The notes under the pieces were generated by a model, which saw nothing but the letters and a program-made list of their open reading frames with translations, searched no databases and was not told the DNA's origin. Source: Dethiothermospora halolimnae (GTDB taxonomy: Bacteria > Bacillota > Clostridia > Tissierellales > VENL01). From it: a stretch of 64,000 nt of DNA. Of the stretch, positions 16,730-25,179 are shown piece after piece. The position numbers were made by a program, and so were the translations under genes. Location: the NCBI RefSeq assembly GCF_037577855.1, contig NZ_JBAKFX010000003.1:62001-126000 (forward strand). Reading direction: 5' to 3'. Positions within the stretch are counted from its first letter, which is position 1. Every line of letters starts with the position of its first letter.

Positions 16730-19700
16730 TTATTTTTCAATTATAGAGTATAAAAGAGGAACCATAATCAAATTAAATAACATACAAAATGTCAATGCCG
16801 CCATTAGTAATATTGCCAGTGGAACAAATAGTACTTGTCCTGACATCGCAAGGGGTATAAGTCCCAAAACAGTTGTCAAAGTACTCATAAGTATAGGTCG
16901 AAGTCTTTTAGCACCAGCACTTTGACAGGCATCATTTATATTAAGTCCTTGTTTTCTTTCCGTATTTATAAAGTCAACAAGAACAATTGCATTAGCAAGA
17001 ACAATACCAAGCATACTGATCATCCCAAGCATTACAAAGAATGAAAGGCTATATCCTGTTATATATACTGCCGCCATACCACTTGTCATGCCTATAGGAA
17101 GTGAAGAAAATATAACTAAAAGCTGTTTTATACTTTTAAACTGAAGATATAAAACAAAGAATATTAAAACGATTGATAGAGCCCCTGCCATCCCCATAGC
17201 GCCCATAGCTTCAGCGGTATCCTCGGATGGTGTGGTATCCACAGTTACTCCGTCCGGCACTTTAATACCTTGTATCGCCTCAAGTAATTTGCTTTTAATT
17301 TCACCTGAATTATATCCAAGTTGTGCATATCCACCTATTGATATTACTCTCTGACCGTCTATGTGTTTAATTTTATTTAAGCTTGTGGATATATCAAAAT
17401 CAGCAAACTGCTTTGTCATATATTTCGTACCCGTATTAGACTTGATTTTATAATTTTCGAGTTCATTAAGGCTTGAAATATCCGATTTAACATTAATATT
17501 GTATTCCTTCCCATTATCATAGGCGGTTGCTGCTGTACGACCAGAAAGGGCTATATTAAATTCATTTTGAACGGATGCTTTTACTAATCCCATGGTGTTC
17601 ATTTTTTTGTCATTCATATTGATAAAATATTCATATGTTGAATAGTAGGTATCACTTGAAACAGCTGTAGCACCTTCGACCTTTTTAAGTTCTGATGCTA
17701 TTTGTGATGCAGTTTTATTCATCAATTCCATATCATCCCCATATATGTTAATTCCTATAGGTGTGCCCGTTTCAGGGATAATACCTATTTGATTGACAAC
17801 AACATGTGCATCACTGATAGAAGCATTAATTTCTTTCTGTAAAAAATCAACCATTTCAGCTGTTACTTTAAACCTTCCACCCTTTTTTAAATCTATTTTT
17901 ACACAAATATCACCTAAGCTATCAGAGGAGCCTTTTTCATTTATAGCAAAACTGTAACTAGGTATTCCTATACCTACACCGGAAAAAACATTTACCGTTT
18001 CCGGCTGTGCATTGATGATATCCTGTACATCTCTTACTAACTCTTCTGTTTTGTTAAAATTATCAGTCTGATAATTTTTTATATCAATCAGTACATATTC
18101 CTTATTTACCTTTGGCATAATATCCATTGTAGAGTTTGTCATTATAACCCCAAACAAAACAATCATGCCTATGGCTGTAATAATTGTTATTATTTTATGT
18201 TTGAAGGTATACTTTGATATTGCATCGTACACTCTCTGGGTAATACCAACTTTTTCCTTTTTGTTTTGGTTGGCAGGTTTCAGAAAAATATAACAAAACA
18301 CAGGTGTTACAAATATTGATATTATAAAAGAAAGCACAAGGCACGTAATAATAACAATAGGTATGGCAATGATAACCTGCCTGTTTACACCTGATAATGT
18401 AAGCATTGATGCAAATGTCAGTACAGCTGTAAGCATTGAAAGAAATACCGATACAGCAACATCTTTTGTTCCCTTTATACAGGCTTCCAGTCTGTCAATA
18501 CCTGCATCAATATATGTTTGTATCGAATCACTGACCACAACCGAGTTATCCACCAACATACCCAATACCATAATCAGTGCTGTTAGTGACATAAAATGAA
18601 TTTGCTCTCCAACAAATTTCATTACAATGAAATTTGCAAAGATTGATAAGGGAATGGCTATGGATACAATAAGTCCATTCCTGAAACTCATTCCTACCAT
18701 AACAACGAGCATAACAATGGCTATAGCTTCAATAACGTTTAAAAGAAAATTATCTATATCGCTTTTTACATCATCGGACTGAAAATAAACCTCATTTACT
18801 TTTATTGTTTCCGGCAGTCCTGCTTTGAAATCCTCCACCGTCTGTCTTGTTTCTTCACCTAAACTTACTACATTTAATCCTTCATGGAAATACAGTGCCA
18901 CAGTGACACTTTTTGTACCATTAAATAAGTAGTATGGACTATCATCAACCTCTTTATACGCAATATCGGCTATATCTTTAAGCCTTATCAGTGTATTGCT
19001 ATTCGTAGAACCAATAATAATATTTTCAAGCTGATCTAGGCTACTATATCTTCCTGAAGTTCGTACTGAAATAGACTTGTCATCTTCAAGTGAGACACTT
19101 CCTATAGGCATTATGGAATTGTTTGAATTTATCATACCCACAAGATCTGCCAATGACAGACGAAGGTGGTTAAGCTTACGGGTATTTACAATAATAGAAA
19201 TTTCGCTGTTGTTATCTCCCAATACTTTTACCTTTGATACCCCATGAATCTGTTTCAGTTGATCCTGTAATTCTATCGCACGTTCCGAAAGCTCATCATT
19301 GGAAACATTATCTCCAGAAACTGCCAATATAAGACTGGCACTATCAACTAAATTTGTATCTACGGTTATAGAGGAAACGGTATCTGGTAATTCTGACTTT
19401 ATATCTTCCATTTTCTGACGAAGTTCTGTAAAACTATTGTTTACTTCTTCGTCAGAAAGCTCATTCTTTAACCTTAAAACTACAGCTGAAGCATTATTCA
19501 TAGACTGGGATGAGCTTTCTTTAAAACCCGTTATATCCATAATCGCATTTTCAAGTTTTTTTGTGATTTCTTTTTCAACTTCTTCTGCTGTAAGTCCAGG
19601 TGCAACAGCTACAACACTAGCACTTGGAATCGTCACTTTAGGGAATGATGTCCTCGGCAGCTGTACATAATATATGCCACCGATAATACTAATCATACAA

Positions 19701-19759
19701 AGAACGATAATGAGTAAACCCTTCTGCTTAATAAGTGATTCCAAAATTTTTTTAATCAT
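16730..19759 (-). CDS. RND-family efflux transporter, inner membrane permease
   Basis: I choose ATG 19759, which has GGAGGGGG seven bases ahead and overlaps the stop of the adaptor gene by eight bases (ATGATTAA), giving 1009 residues. The protein has the RND (AcrB/MdtB/CusA) plan: TM1 near residues 10-28, a large periplasm-type loop with PRTSFPKVTIPSASV and TAEEVEKEITKKLE, a block of helices (about 335-540), a second large loop and a final helix block. The TM4 motif is MLVDNSVVVSD, where the usual second Asp of the proton relay is Asn. RND pumps in monoderm bacteria work with an adaptor lipoprotein, matching the gene upstream. The substrate is unknown. Base composition looks richer in G+C than the surrounding surface genes, fitting transfer. 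Confidence 0.93.
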   Translation of the reverse strand: MIKKILESLIKQKGLLIIVLCMISIIGGIYYVQLPRTSFPKVTIPSASVVAVAPGLTAEEVEKEITKKLENAIMDITGFKESSSQSMNNASAVVLRLKNELSDEEVNNSFTELRQKMEDIKSELPDTVSSITVDTNLVDSASLILAVSGDNVSNDELSERAIELQDQLKQIHGVSKVKVLGDNNSEISIIVNTRKLNHLRLSLADLVGMINSNNSIMPIGSVSLEDDKSISVRTSGRYSSLDQLENIIIGSTNSNTLIRLKDIADIAYKEVDDSPYYLFNGTKSVTVALYFHEGLNVVSLGEETRQTVEDFKAGLPETIKVNEVYFQSDDVKSDIDNFLLNVIEAIAIVMLVVMVGMSFRNGLIVSIAIPLSIFANFIVMKFVGEQIHFMSLTALIMVLGMLVDNSVVVSDSIQTYIDAGIDRLEACIKGTKDVAVSVFLSMLTAVLTFASMLTLSGVNRQVIIAIPIVIITCLVLSFIISIFVTPVFCYIFLKPANQNKKEKVGITQRVYDAISKYTFKHKIITIITAIGMIVLFGVIMTNSTMDIMPKVNKEYVLIDIKNYQTDNFNKTEELVRDVQDIINAQPETVNVFSGVGIGIPSYSFAINEKGSSDSLGDICVKIDLKKGGRFKVTAEMVDFLQKEINASISDAHVVVNQIGIIPETGTPIGINIYGDDMELMNKTASQIASELKKVEGATAVSSDTYYSTYEYFINMNDKKMNTMGLVKASVQNEFNIALSGRTAATAYDNGKEYNINVKSDISSLNELENYKIKSNTGTKYMTKQFADFDISTSLNKIKHIDGQRVISIGGYAQLGYNSGEIKSKLLEAIQGIKVPDGVTVDTTPSEDTAEAMGAMGMAGALSIVLIFFVLYLQFKSIKQLLVIFSSLPIGMTSGMAAVYITGYSLSFFVMLGMISMLGIVLANAIVLVDFINTERKQGLNINDACQSAGAKRLRPILMSTLTTVLGLIPLAMSGQVLFVPLAILLMAALTFCMLFNLIMVPLLYSIIEK

Positions 19760-21029
19760 CGATGCCCCCTCCATTCTGACCATAAGAATCTGCCTGACTT
19801 ATTTCTGAAACAATATCATTTTCATTAAGAGTTTTAACACCAGTTGTAACTATTTTTTCATCGGAAAGGTTGCTTACAAGCATTTTCCCTTCACTGATTT
19901 CTTTTATGTCTATCTGAACACGACTCACTGTATTGTCATCATTTAGCTTATAAACATAATGGACTCCATTTATATTAATAACACTTTCCATTGGGACGAA
20001 TACACCCTCAGCACTGTCTAAAACAAGGTCTACATCAACGATTTCTCCGATTATCATGTTATTTGAGTCAAAGATAATATCAACTGTATATGTATGTGTA
20101 GCTTCATCCGGGTAAATGGATATATTGTCAATTTCTCCTTTTGTAGAATTATTTATTATAACCTTTTTTACAGAGGATAGCTTGCTGTGATCCTCCGCTG
20201 ATACACCGATGGAAACCTGACTGCTGTTTGATTTGGCAGTGATAATAGGTGAATTTGCTGTAACGAAATCCCCTTCGGATATTCCGACCGTTGTTATATA
20301 TCCGTCAGCCTCAGCTTTAAGGTTCGCATCAATAATATTTTTCTCAGCCTGTTCCTTGGAATTTCTACTTAATTTAACATTTTCCTTTGCTGTATTAACA
20401 TCGTTTATTTTGTCTTTTTTGAGTTTTTCAAGATTTGCCTTTGCTGTTTCAAGTTGTGAACAAAGGGACTCTAAACCATTTTTACTTTTTGTATATTGTG
20501 CTCTTTGTCCCTCAATATCCATTTGGGAAATAGCTCCAGCTTTATACAACTCTTCACTTGCTTCAAGTTTGGATTTTAGCACATCTAAGTTGCTTTGAGC
20601 GACTGAAATTTGCTGTTTTAAATTTTTAATACTCTCTCCGGCATTTCTAATATTTGTATCATAGGTTAATCTTGTTTTTTCAAGGGTATTTTTAGCAATG
20701 GCCAAATTACTTTTTGTAGAAGCATAGGAATATTTGAGATGTGTTGTATCAAGGGTTGCCAAGACATCCCCTTTTTTGACGTACTGACCCTCTTGAACAT
20801 TTACTTTCGATACCTTGCCACTAGATTTGAAGAAATACTTTCTTATTTTACTTGGTCTTACAATCCCCTGATAATCCAGTTTTACATCATATTTTGATGG
20901 AGAAAGGACCATTGTTTCAACTGTTTTTACATTTTTTACACCGGTTGTATTTGTACTATTTTTACATCCATATAAAAATAAGATCAAAACTACTACCGAA
21001 CAAATCAGCAACATAAATTTTTTATTCAT
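19752..21029 (-). CDS. RND efflux adaptor (membrane fusion) lipoprotein
   Basis: This is a 425-residue HlyD/AcrA-type adaptor. The N-terminus (ILFLYGC) is a lipobox with Cys22, so the protein should be a membrane-anchored lipoprotein. A biotinyl-lipoyl-like half motif (GKVSKVNVQEGQYVKKGDVL) is followed by a long coiled-coil hairpin (about residues 100-225), the second lipoyl half (ADGYITTVGISEGDFV) and beta-barrel domains. It is translated just ahead of the permease with an eight-base overlap. The promoter lies about 200 bases upstream (21228-21276). In a single-membrane cell the pair exports its substrate across the cytoplasmic membrane and perhaps the wall. Confidence 0.92.
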   Translation of the reverse strand: MNKKFMLLICSVVVLILFLYGCKNSTNTTGVKNVKTVETMVLSPSKYDVKLDYQGIVRPSKIRKYFFKSSGKVSKVNVQEGQYVKKGDVLATLDTTHLKYSYASTKSNLAIAKNTLEKTRLTYDTNIRNAGESIKNLKQQISVAQSNLDVLKSKLEASEELYKAGAISQMDIEGQRAQYTKSKNGLESLCSQLETAKANLEKLKKDKINDVNTAKENVKLSRNSKEQAEKNIIDANLKAEADGYITTVGISEGDFVTANSPIITAKSNSSQVSIGVSAEDHSKLSSVKKVIINNSTKGEIDNISIYPDEATHTYTVDIIFDSNNMIIGEIVDVDLVLDSAEGVFVPMESVININGVHYVYKLNDDNTVSRVQIDIKEISEGKMLVSNLSDEKIVTTGVKTLNENDIVSEISQADSYGQNGGGIDD

Positions 21030-21227
21030 TAATATCTTCCTTCCATATAAATAGTTTAGTTACTCATAAAATGATAATCATGATTATAAAGGCACTGTTG
21101 GACTTTATGAACACTCTCTTCACTAATATCTCTATAACTTTTCAATTGCCTACCGTGGCATGACATAAACACTGATTAGCTTTGTCTCAAATCAGTATGA
21201 ACTGTGGTAATAAAGGATTGCATATTT

Positions 21228-21276
21228 ATCTTATAACATATTTAAACTTGCAACAATTGTACCTTTGGGCAAAATT
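21228..21276 (-). promoter_or_regulatory. Promoter of the RND operon, matching the two-component promoter
   Basis: On the minus strand a -35-like TTGTTG (21251-21256) is separated by 17 bases from a -10-like TAAGAT (21228-21233). The 20 bases just upstream contain GCCCAAAGGTACAATTG. The whole 49-base block matches 23518-23566, in front of the sensor kinase gene, at the same spacing. Confidence 0.65.
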
Positions 21277-21344
21277 ATATATCCGGCATATTTTGTTTCA
21301 CAATATCAATATCAGAACATATCTATCTATACAAAAGTGCTAAA

Positions 21345-21376
21345 AAAACTTGGCTATTTGCATAGCCAAGCTTCTC
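21345..21376 (-). terminator. Intrinsic terminator of the two-component operon
   Basis: The minus strand reads AAGCTTGGCTAT-gcaa-ATAGCCAAGTTTTTTT, a strong stem with a T-run. It separates the response regulator gene from the RND promoter. Confidence 0.85.
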
Positions 21377-21465
21377 AAATTTCTATTCATAAACATCAAA
21401 GAATTACTTCCTAATGTGTAGTTAAAAACTTTGCTAAAATAACAAATAAGAACAAATCCTTTCAC

Positions 21466-21541
21466 AAAGTTGATACATATTTAACTTCTACCGAATTTAT
21501 TATATCAATGATTTCATTTAGTCTCCATACATCAATTCTTC
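21466..21541 (-). pseudogene. Remnant duplicated from 16.48 kb (inverted copy)
   Basis: The minus strand carries RRIDVWRLNEIIDIINSVEV followed by KYVSTL and a stop. Its DNA is closely similar over about 70 bases to 16480-16550 on the other strand. The source gene is not recognised. It falls between the response regulator stop and the terminator at 21345-21376. The 21030-21602 gap otherwise holds only the RND promoter and this terminator. Confidence 0.5.
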
Positions 21542-21602
21542 GTCGGTTACCTCTACCTTGCTTTTTTTCATCTTCTAAAAGTTATTTACTGTTTTTTAAA
21601 TA

Positions 21603-22262
21603 CTATTTTTCAATATGAATAATACCCTGTGCTATGGCTACTGCAACAGCTTCTGCTCTAGAGTTAACTTTAAGCTTGCTGTATATATTAGTTAAATGTG
21701 CTTTAACCGTTCTTTCAGATATACCCATATCGAAAGCTATTTCCTTACTTTTATAACCCCTTGCAATAGATTGTAGCACAAACAACTCCCTTTCTGTAAT
21801 TGAAAAGTCAGATGAACCTTTGATTGGATTTAATGTCTCTTTAGTACCAAAGATACTTTTACTAATTTCTGGCTGTAAAAGTACTTCTCCTCTTATAGCA
21901 GATTCAATAGTTCTAATAAGTTCTTCTCGAGGAGTATCTTTAAGGAGGTATCCCTTAGCCCCTAGGGAAAGTCCCTCCATAATTAGTTTATTATCATTAA
22001 AGGTTGTTAAGATCATGATTGGTACTGAAAAATCCTTTTCATTTAGGTGTCTCATTAACTCTAAGCCACTCATTTTTGGCATATTTAAATCCAACAAAAT
22101 AATATCCGGCTTTAACCGTTCTATTAACATTAATGCTTCGTTTCCATTTTCTGCTTCCCCTACAACTTCATAATTTGCCTCTGTTTCAAAGATTAGCTTT
22201 ATCCCTTCTCTCACTACTAAATGATCATCTACCACCAATATTCTTTTCTTATTCATTATCAT
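21603..22262 (-). CDS. NarL/FixJ-family response regulator
   Basis: This 219-residue protein has a receiver domain (about 5-120) with VVDDH acid pocket residues, phospho-acceptor Asp58 (DIILLDLNMP), Thr in ILTTFND and Lys in YLLKD. A LuxR-type helix-turn-helix follows (about 150-215; GYKSKEIAFDMGISERTVKA). Its start overlaps the sensor kinase end by 14 bases, so the two are translationally coupled. Two promoters in this block share the box GCCC-A/T-AAGGTACAATTG, and this regulator is the obvious candidate to bind both its own promoter and that of the RND pump. The inducing signal is unknown. Confidence 0.95.
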   Translation of the reverse strand: MIMNKKRILVVDDHLVVREGIKLIFETEANYEVVGEAENGNEALMLIERLKPDIILLDLNMPKMSGLELMRHLNEKDFSVPIMILTTFNDNKLIMEGLSLGAKGYLLKDTPREELIRTIESAIRGEVLLQPEISKSIFGTKETLNPIKGSSDFSITERELFVLQSIARGYKSKEIAFDMGISERTVKAHLTNIYSKLKVNSRAEAVAVAIAQGIIHIEK

Positions 22263-23469
22263 CTATTCCTTTCCCAATTGGTATAGTAATATTTAGTTTT
22301 GTACCCATCCTTTTTTTACTTTTTATTCTAATCTCTCCGTCCAATGCTTTCACCCGCTCAGTCATCCCCAGTATCCCGTAGTGTCCAAATAATCGACTTA
22401 AAAGCTTAACATCGAATCCAACACCATCATCTGTAATAGTTATATTTATTCGATTGTGTTCCTCTATTACCTCAACGACAACATTTCTGGCTTTTGCATG
22501 ATTTCCAATATTATTTAGGCCTTCTCTCACAATATATACAATATGCTTGAACACCCTTGCCGATACTTGAGATTTTATACTAATATTCGTTATAATGAGA
22601 GTATTTGAAGTAGCATTAAACTTAGTGATTTCAGCTTTTATTGCTTCAGTAAGATCCATGTTTTCTGTTTTTTCAAATCGCAAATCATGTATTACATACC
22701 TAGAATCTGATAAAGTCCTCCTTGCATGCTGCATGGACTTTTGTACAATTTCTTTTGCCCGTTTTGTATTATTATTATTCAAATTAGTGTTTATCGCATC
22801 TAATTGCATAATTAGACCTGCAAGCCCTTGGGAAAGTGTGTCATGCAAGTCTCTAGCCACTCTTTGTCTCTCATTAGTTAAAGTTAATTCTTCTACCTTC
22901 TCATAAGCATGCTCCAATTCTTGTGTGAGTTTCTGAGCACGAATACGTAAATTTACTTGTCTAATATAGATGGAAGAGTATATCATTACAGTCAAAGTAA
23001 TTATCAGAAGTATGGGAATATAGCGAATTAGCTCATCTACTCCATTCAATACTATAATAGTGCCGCAAAATATTCCATAAAAATAAATAAATGTAATAAT
23101 AATTTTAATAACTCTGCGATAAATTACCCTACTCTGAACAAGAAGGACTGGGATTAGCCCTAGAAATATAGTCTCATATTCTTCAGGTACTATAACTGCA
23201 CAAGAGAAAATAATTATGCCTTGTATAGCAAAATAAAGCCAATGATTGTGTTTAAATATTCTATGAGAAGAGAAATATACTAATAAATGAATTATCATTG
23301 CTATTGTGAACCATATCATTGAAAGCATGGACACTTTGTATGTGTTTTGTACAAATACAGTAGTCAGATAAACTAGGACAATTGCCGCTATAACAGGAGA
23401 CTTAAAGACATTAACTTCATCTGAATCTAATATATTTGCTAGTTTAAACTTATTTTCCAAATTCTTCAC
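22249..23469 (-). CDS. NarL-type sensor histidine kinase (HisKA_3)
   Basis: This is a 406-residue membrane kinase. Residues about 25-170 contain five or six membrane helices with short loops and no sizeable extracellular domain, so it probably senses something in the membrane, as antibiotic- or lipid-stress kinases of this type do. A coiled coil leads to the HisKA_3 domain with His209 in RQRVARDLHDTLSQG. The HATPase_c domain follows with the N box (REGLNNIGNHAKA) and G boxes (DDGVGFD and GHYGILGM). It forms an operon with the regulator downstream. Position next to an RND pump suggests envelope-stress-induced efflux (inference). Confidence 0.95.
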   Translation of the reverse strand: MKNLENKFKLANILDSDEVNVFKSPVIAAIVLVYLTTVFVQNTYKVSMLSMIWFTIAMIIHLLVYFSSHRIFKHNHWLYFAIQGIIIFSCAVIVPEEYETIFLGLIPVLLVQSRVIYRRVIKIIITFIYFYGIFCGTIIVLNGVDELIRYIPILLIITLTVMIYSSIYIRQVNLRIRAQKLTQELEHAYEKVEELTLTNERQRVARDLHDTLSQGLAGLIMQLDAINTNLNNNNTKRAKEIVQKSMQHARRTLSDSRYVIHDLRFEKTENMDLTEAIKAEITKFNATSNTLIITNISIKSQVSARVFKHIVYIVREGLNNIGNHAKARNVVVEVIEEHNRINITITDDGVGFDVKLLSRLFGHYGILGMTERVKALDGEIRIKSKKRMGTKLNITIPIGKGIDDNE

Positions 23470-23517
23470 CTGCCTTTTAATAAAATTATGATTTGAGTTT
23501 TAAAATACTATATATTA

Positions 23518-23566
23518 ATCTTATAACATATTTACAAACTACTCAATTGTACCTTAGGGCAAATTT
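23518..23566 (-). promoter_or_regulatory. Promoter of the two-component operon, same box as the RND promoter
   Basis: The minus strand has TTGAGT (23541-23546), a 17-base spacer and TAAGAT (23518-23523), preceded by GCCCTAAGGTACAATTG. The kinase gene starts about 50 bases downstream. Matching positions, spacing and upstream box at 21228-21276 point to joint autoregulated control. Confidence 0.65.
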
Positions 23567-23629
23567 TTATGCAGTATTGTCAAGAATATTGTGTAAATTT
23601 ATTTAGGATAATTCCAGAATCACATGAGT

Positions 23630-24361
23630 TCTATTTCTAAGTAACAATGTAGACCTTGATAAAATAGCCTATCAAATAAGTAAAACCCTATTCAATCGTT
23701 TAAAGTCAGTGGGAAAATACCAAATTCCTATTAACCCTAATGAAACATATAAAAGGTTCAATAAGAATAAATTTAAAACTTTTAAGTTAGCGAATATGTA
23801 TCTACATCCAATAGCAGATATACAAACAAATACTATATACGGGTTCTCTCAAGATACTTGTAATTACACAGCTCAAGGCAGAGAAGTAGTATATAGAAAG
23901 TTAAAATCTTATATCGCTACTGAAATTCATAAACTTATGAAAAATATCTATGAATATAATTCAGTTGAATTAGCAGATGACAAACTATCTAAATATTCAT
24001 CACAAAAAGGAAACTGTTTAATAACAGGAAACTTCTTATATGCTAATGAAGTGGAAATACATCATGTAAAACCTATATCATTAGGTGGAACTGATAGTTT
24101 TGCCAACTTGATTGCAAGACACAAAGATATTCATAAGTTAATTCACTCTACAACAAATGAAACGATTGATAGATATATGGACAAACTCCAATTAAACGAA
24201 CAAGAATTGGGTAAAGTAAACAAATATCGTAAAGAATGTAATTCAATTAATTTAGTCTAAAAGATTTTTTAAGATGGAATGCCGTATGAGGTGAAAGTCT
24301 CACGTACGGTGTGAAGCAGGGGAAAAGATGGAGATAAGATCAAAGTCTTACCTATTGCTAT
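23630..24361 (+). mobile_element. 3' half of a group II intron with C-terminal maturase/HNH fragment
   Basis: An open frame from about 23630 (GTG at 23709) to 24260 encodes the end of a group II intron-encoded protein. Its HNH endonuclease motif reads C-L-I-T-G, IHHVKPISLGGTDSFANL and HKLIHS. The reverse transcriptase part is missing. Right behind it, 24270-24312 contains a domain V-like hairpin (GCCGTATGAGGTGAAAGTCT and CACGTACGG), then a domain VI-like segment, and the intron appears to end near 24361 (CCTATTGCTAT). The 3' exon is an IS3-family transposase, so the intron had inserted into a transposase gene. The 5' part has been lost. Confidence 0.8.
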
Positions 24362-24577
24362 CAGTAGCAGAAGCCACCTTTAAAGTTGTTAAAACAGAAT
24401 TTGCTTTTAACAAAATATTTAATAGTTTTGAGGAGCTTGAATATTTATTATTTGATTATGTGAACTGGTATAATAATCACAGGATTCATGGGTCATTAAA
24501 TTACCTTACCCCTGTGGAATATAGAATGTTAATGTCCGACAAAAAAGTGTCTTAAAAAGGGTTGACAATCCAATATA
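24362..24577 (+). pseudogene. C-terminal fragment of an IS3-family transposase and element end
   Basis: Immediately after the intron end the frame reads VAEATFKVVKTEF, then FDYVNWYNNHRIHGSLNYLT and PVEYRMLM, the hallmark C-terminus of IS3/IS150 OrfB integrases with the last catalytic-domain helix. It stops at 24555. The sequence after it (GTCCGACAAAAAAGTGTCTT) resembles the inverted terminal sequence found at 16658-16680. The N-terminal part of the gene is absent. Confidence 0.8.
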
Positions 24578-24870
24578 TTTTTGTGATTGCTTAAGAACCA
24601 TATGAGCACTTCTTTCTTTTCTAAACCCAAAGCTACTATTTAAAAATTCCCTATCGAATATTAGATTAGTTACCTGGTGTATTGATTATTGTATTAGTCT
24701 ATCTATTACTGTGGAGATTCCTAAGAGTCTTATTCCCCCATTTGGCTTAGGTATTTCTTTTCTCCTTACTGCTTTAGGTTTGTATACTTCATTTAGCAGA
24801 CTTGCCTTCAAAGTTTCATAATGTTCTTGAAGGTAGGATAGAAGTTCATCTACCTTCATTCCATATATCT
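24560..24870 (-). pseudogene. Degraded group II intron reverse transcriptase N-terminal fragment
   Basis: Read on the minus strand, this stretch encodes MKVDELLSYLQEHYETLK, then YKPKAVRRKEIPKPNGGIRL, LGISTVIDRLIQ, and after an in-frame stop, SIHQVTNLIFDREFLNSSFG and FRKERSAH. These are RT-0 to RT-2 motifs of group II intron proteins, interrupted by a stop codon and cut at about 24560 next to the IS3 end. Confidence 0.8.
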
Positions 24871-25100
24871 GCCAAATTTACTGTAATAACTTCGGGTGAT
24901 ACGGACTTTGTTTTGATATGCAAACTCATCCAACTATATTCAGCCTCAAATGTGGTTCGTATACCTCAGACCGGAATTTTGCCTCAGACTTCCTTCACAT
25001 TCCACCTCACAGTGAACACCCTTGTCTTAGGCTAACGGTCGGCACTATCAGCCCCTGTATCGGACTTTCACCGACTAGTTTATGCCCATGCTGGGCGCAC
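24871..25100 (-). mobile_element. 5' end of a second group II intron, truncated
   Basis: On the minus strand 25100 starts GTGCGCCCAGCATGGGCATA, the canonical GUGYG intron 5' end, followed by CTAGTCGGTGAAAGTCCGAT and further domain I sequence. It joins the reverse transcriptase fragment at about 24870. It starts directly behind the terminator of the S-layer gene. Its orientation is opposite to the intron fragment at 23.6-24.4 kb, so these are two separate copies. Confidence 0.8.
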
Positions 25101-25102
25101 AT

Positions 25103-25139
25103 AATAAAACTCGAGGGATAAACCCTCGAGTTTTATTAA
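25103..25139. terminator. Strong intrinsic terminator of the S-layer gene
   Basis: AAAACTCGAGGG and CCCTCGAGTTTT form a perfect 12-bp stem with an ATAAA loop, and T-rich sequence follows on both strands. It lies 40 bases after the stop codon of the gene at 25180 on the minus strand. Confidence 0.9.
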
Positions 25140-25179
25140 TATTATTCTATTAAACTATAGAGTAACATTTATAATTTTA

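Noticed and set aside
24802..25121. Short plus-strand frames in 24.8-25.1 kb as genes
   Set aside because: This DNA is a group II intron 5' domain and RT remnant on the other strand.
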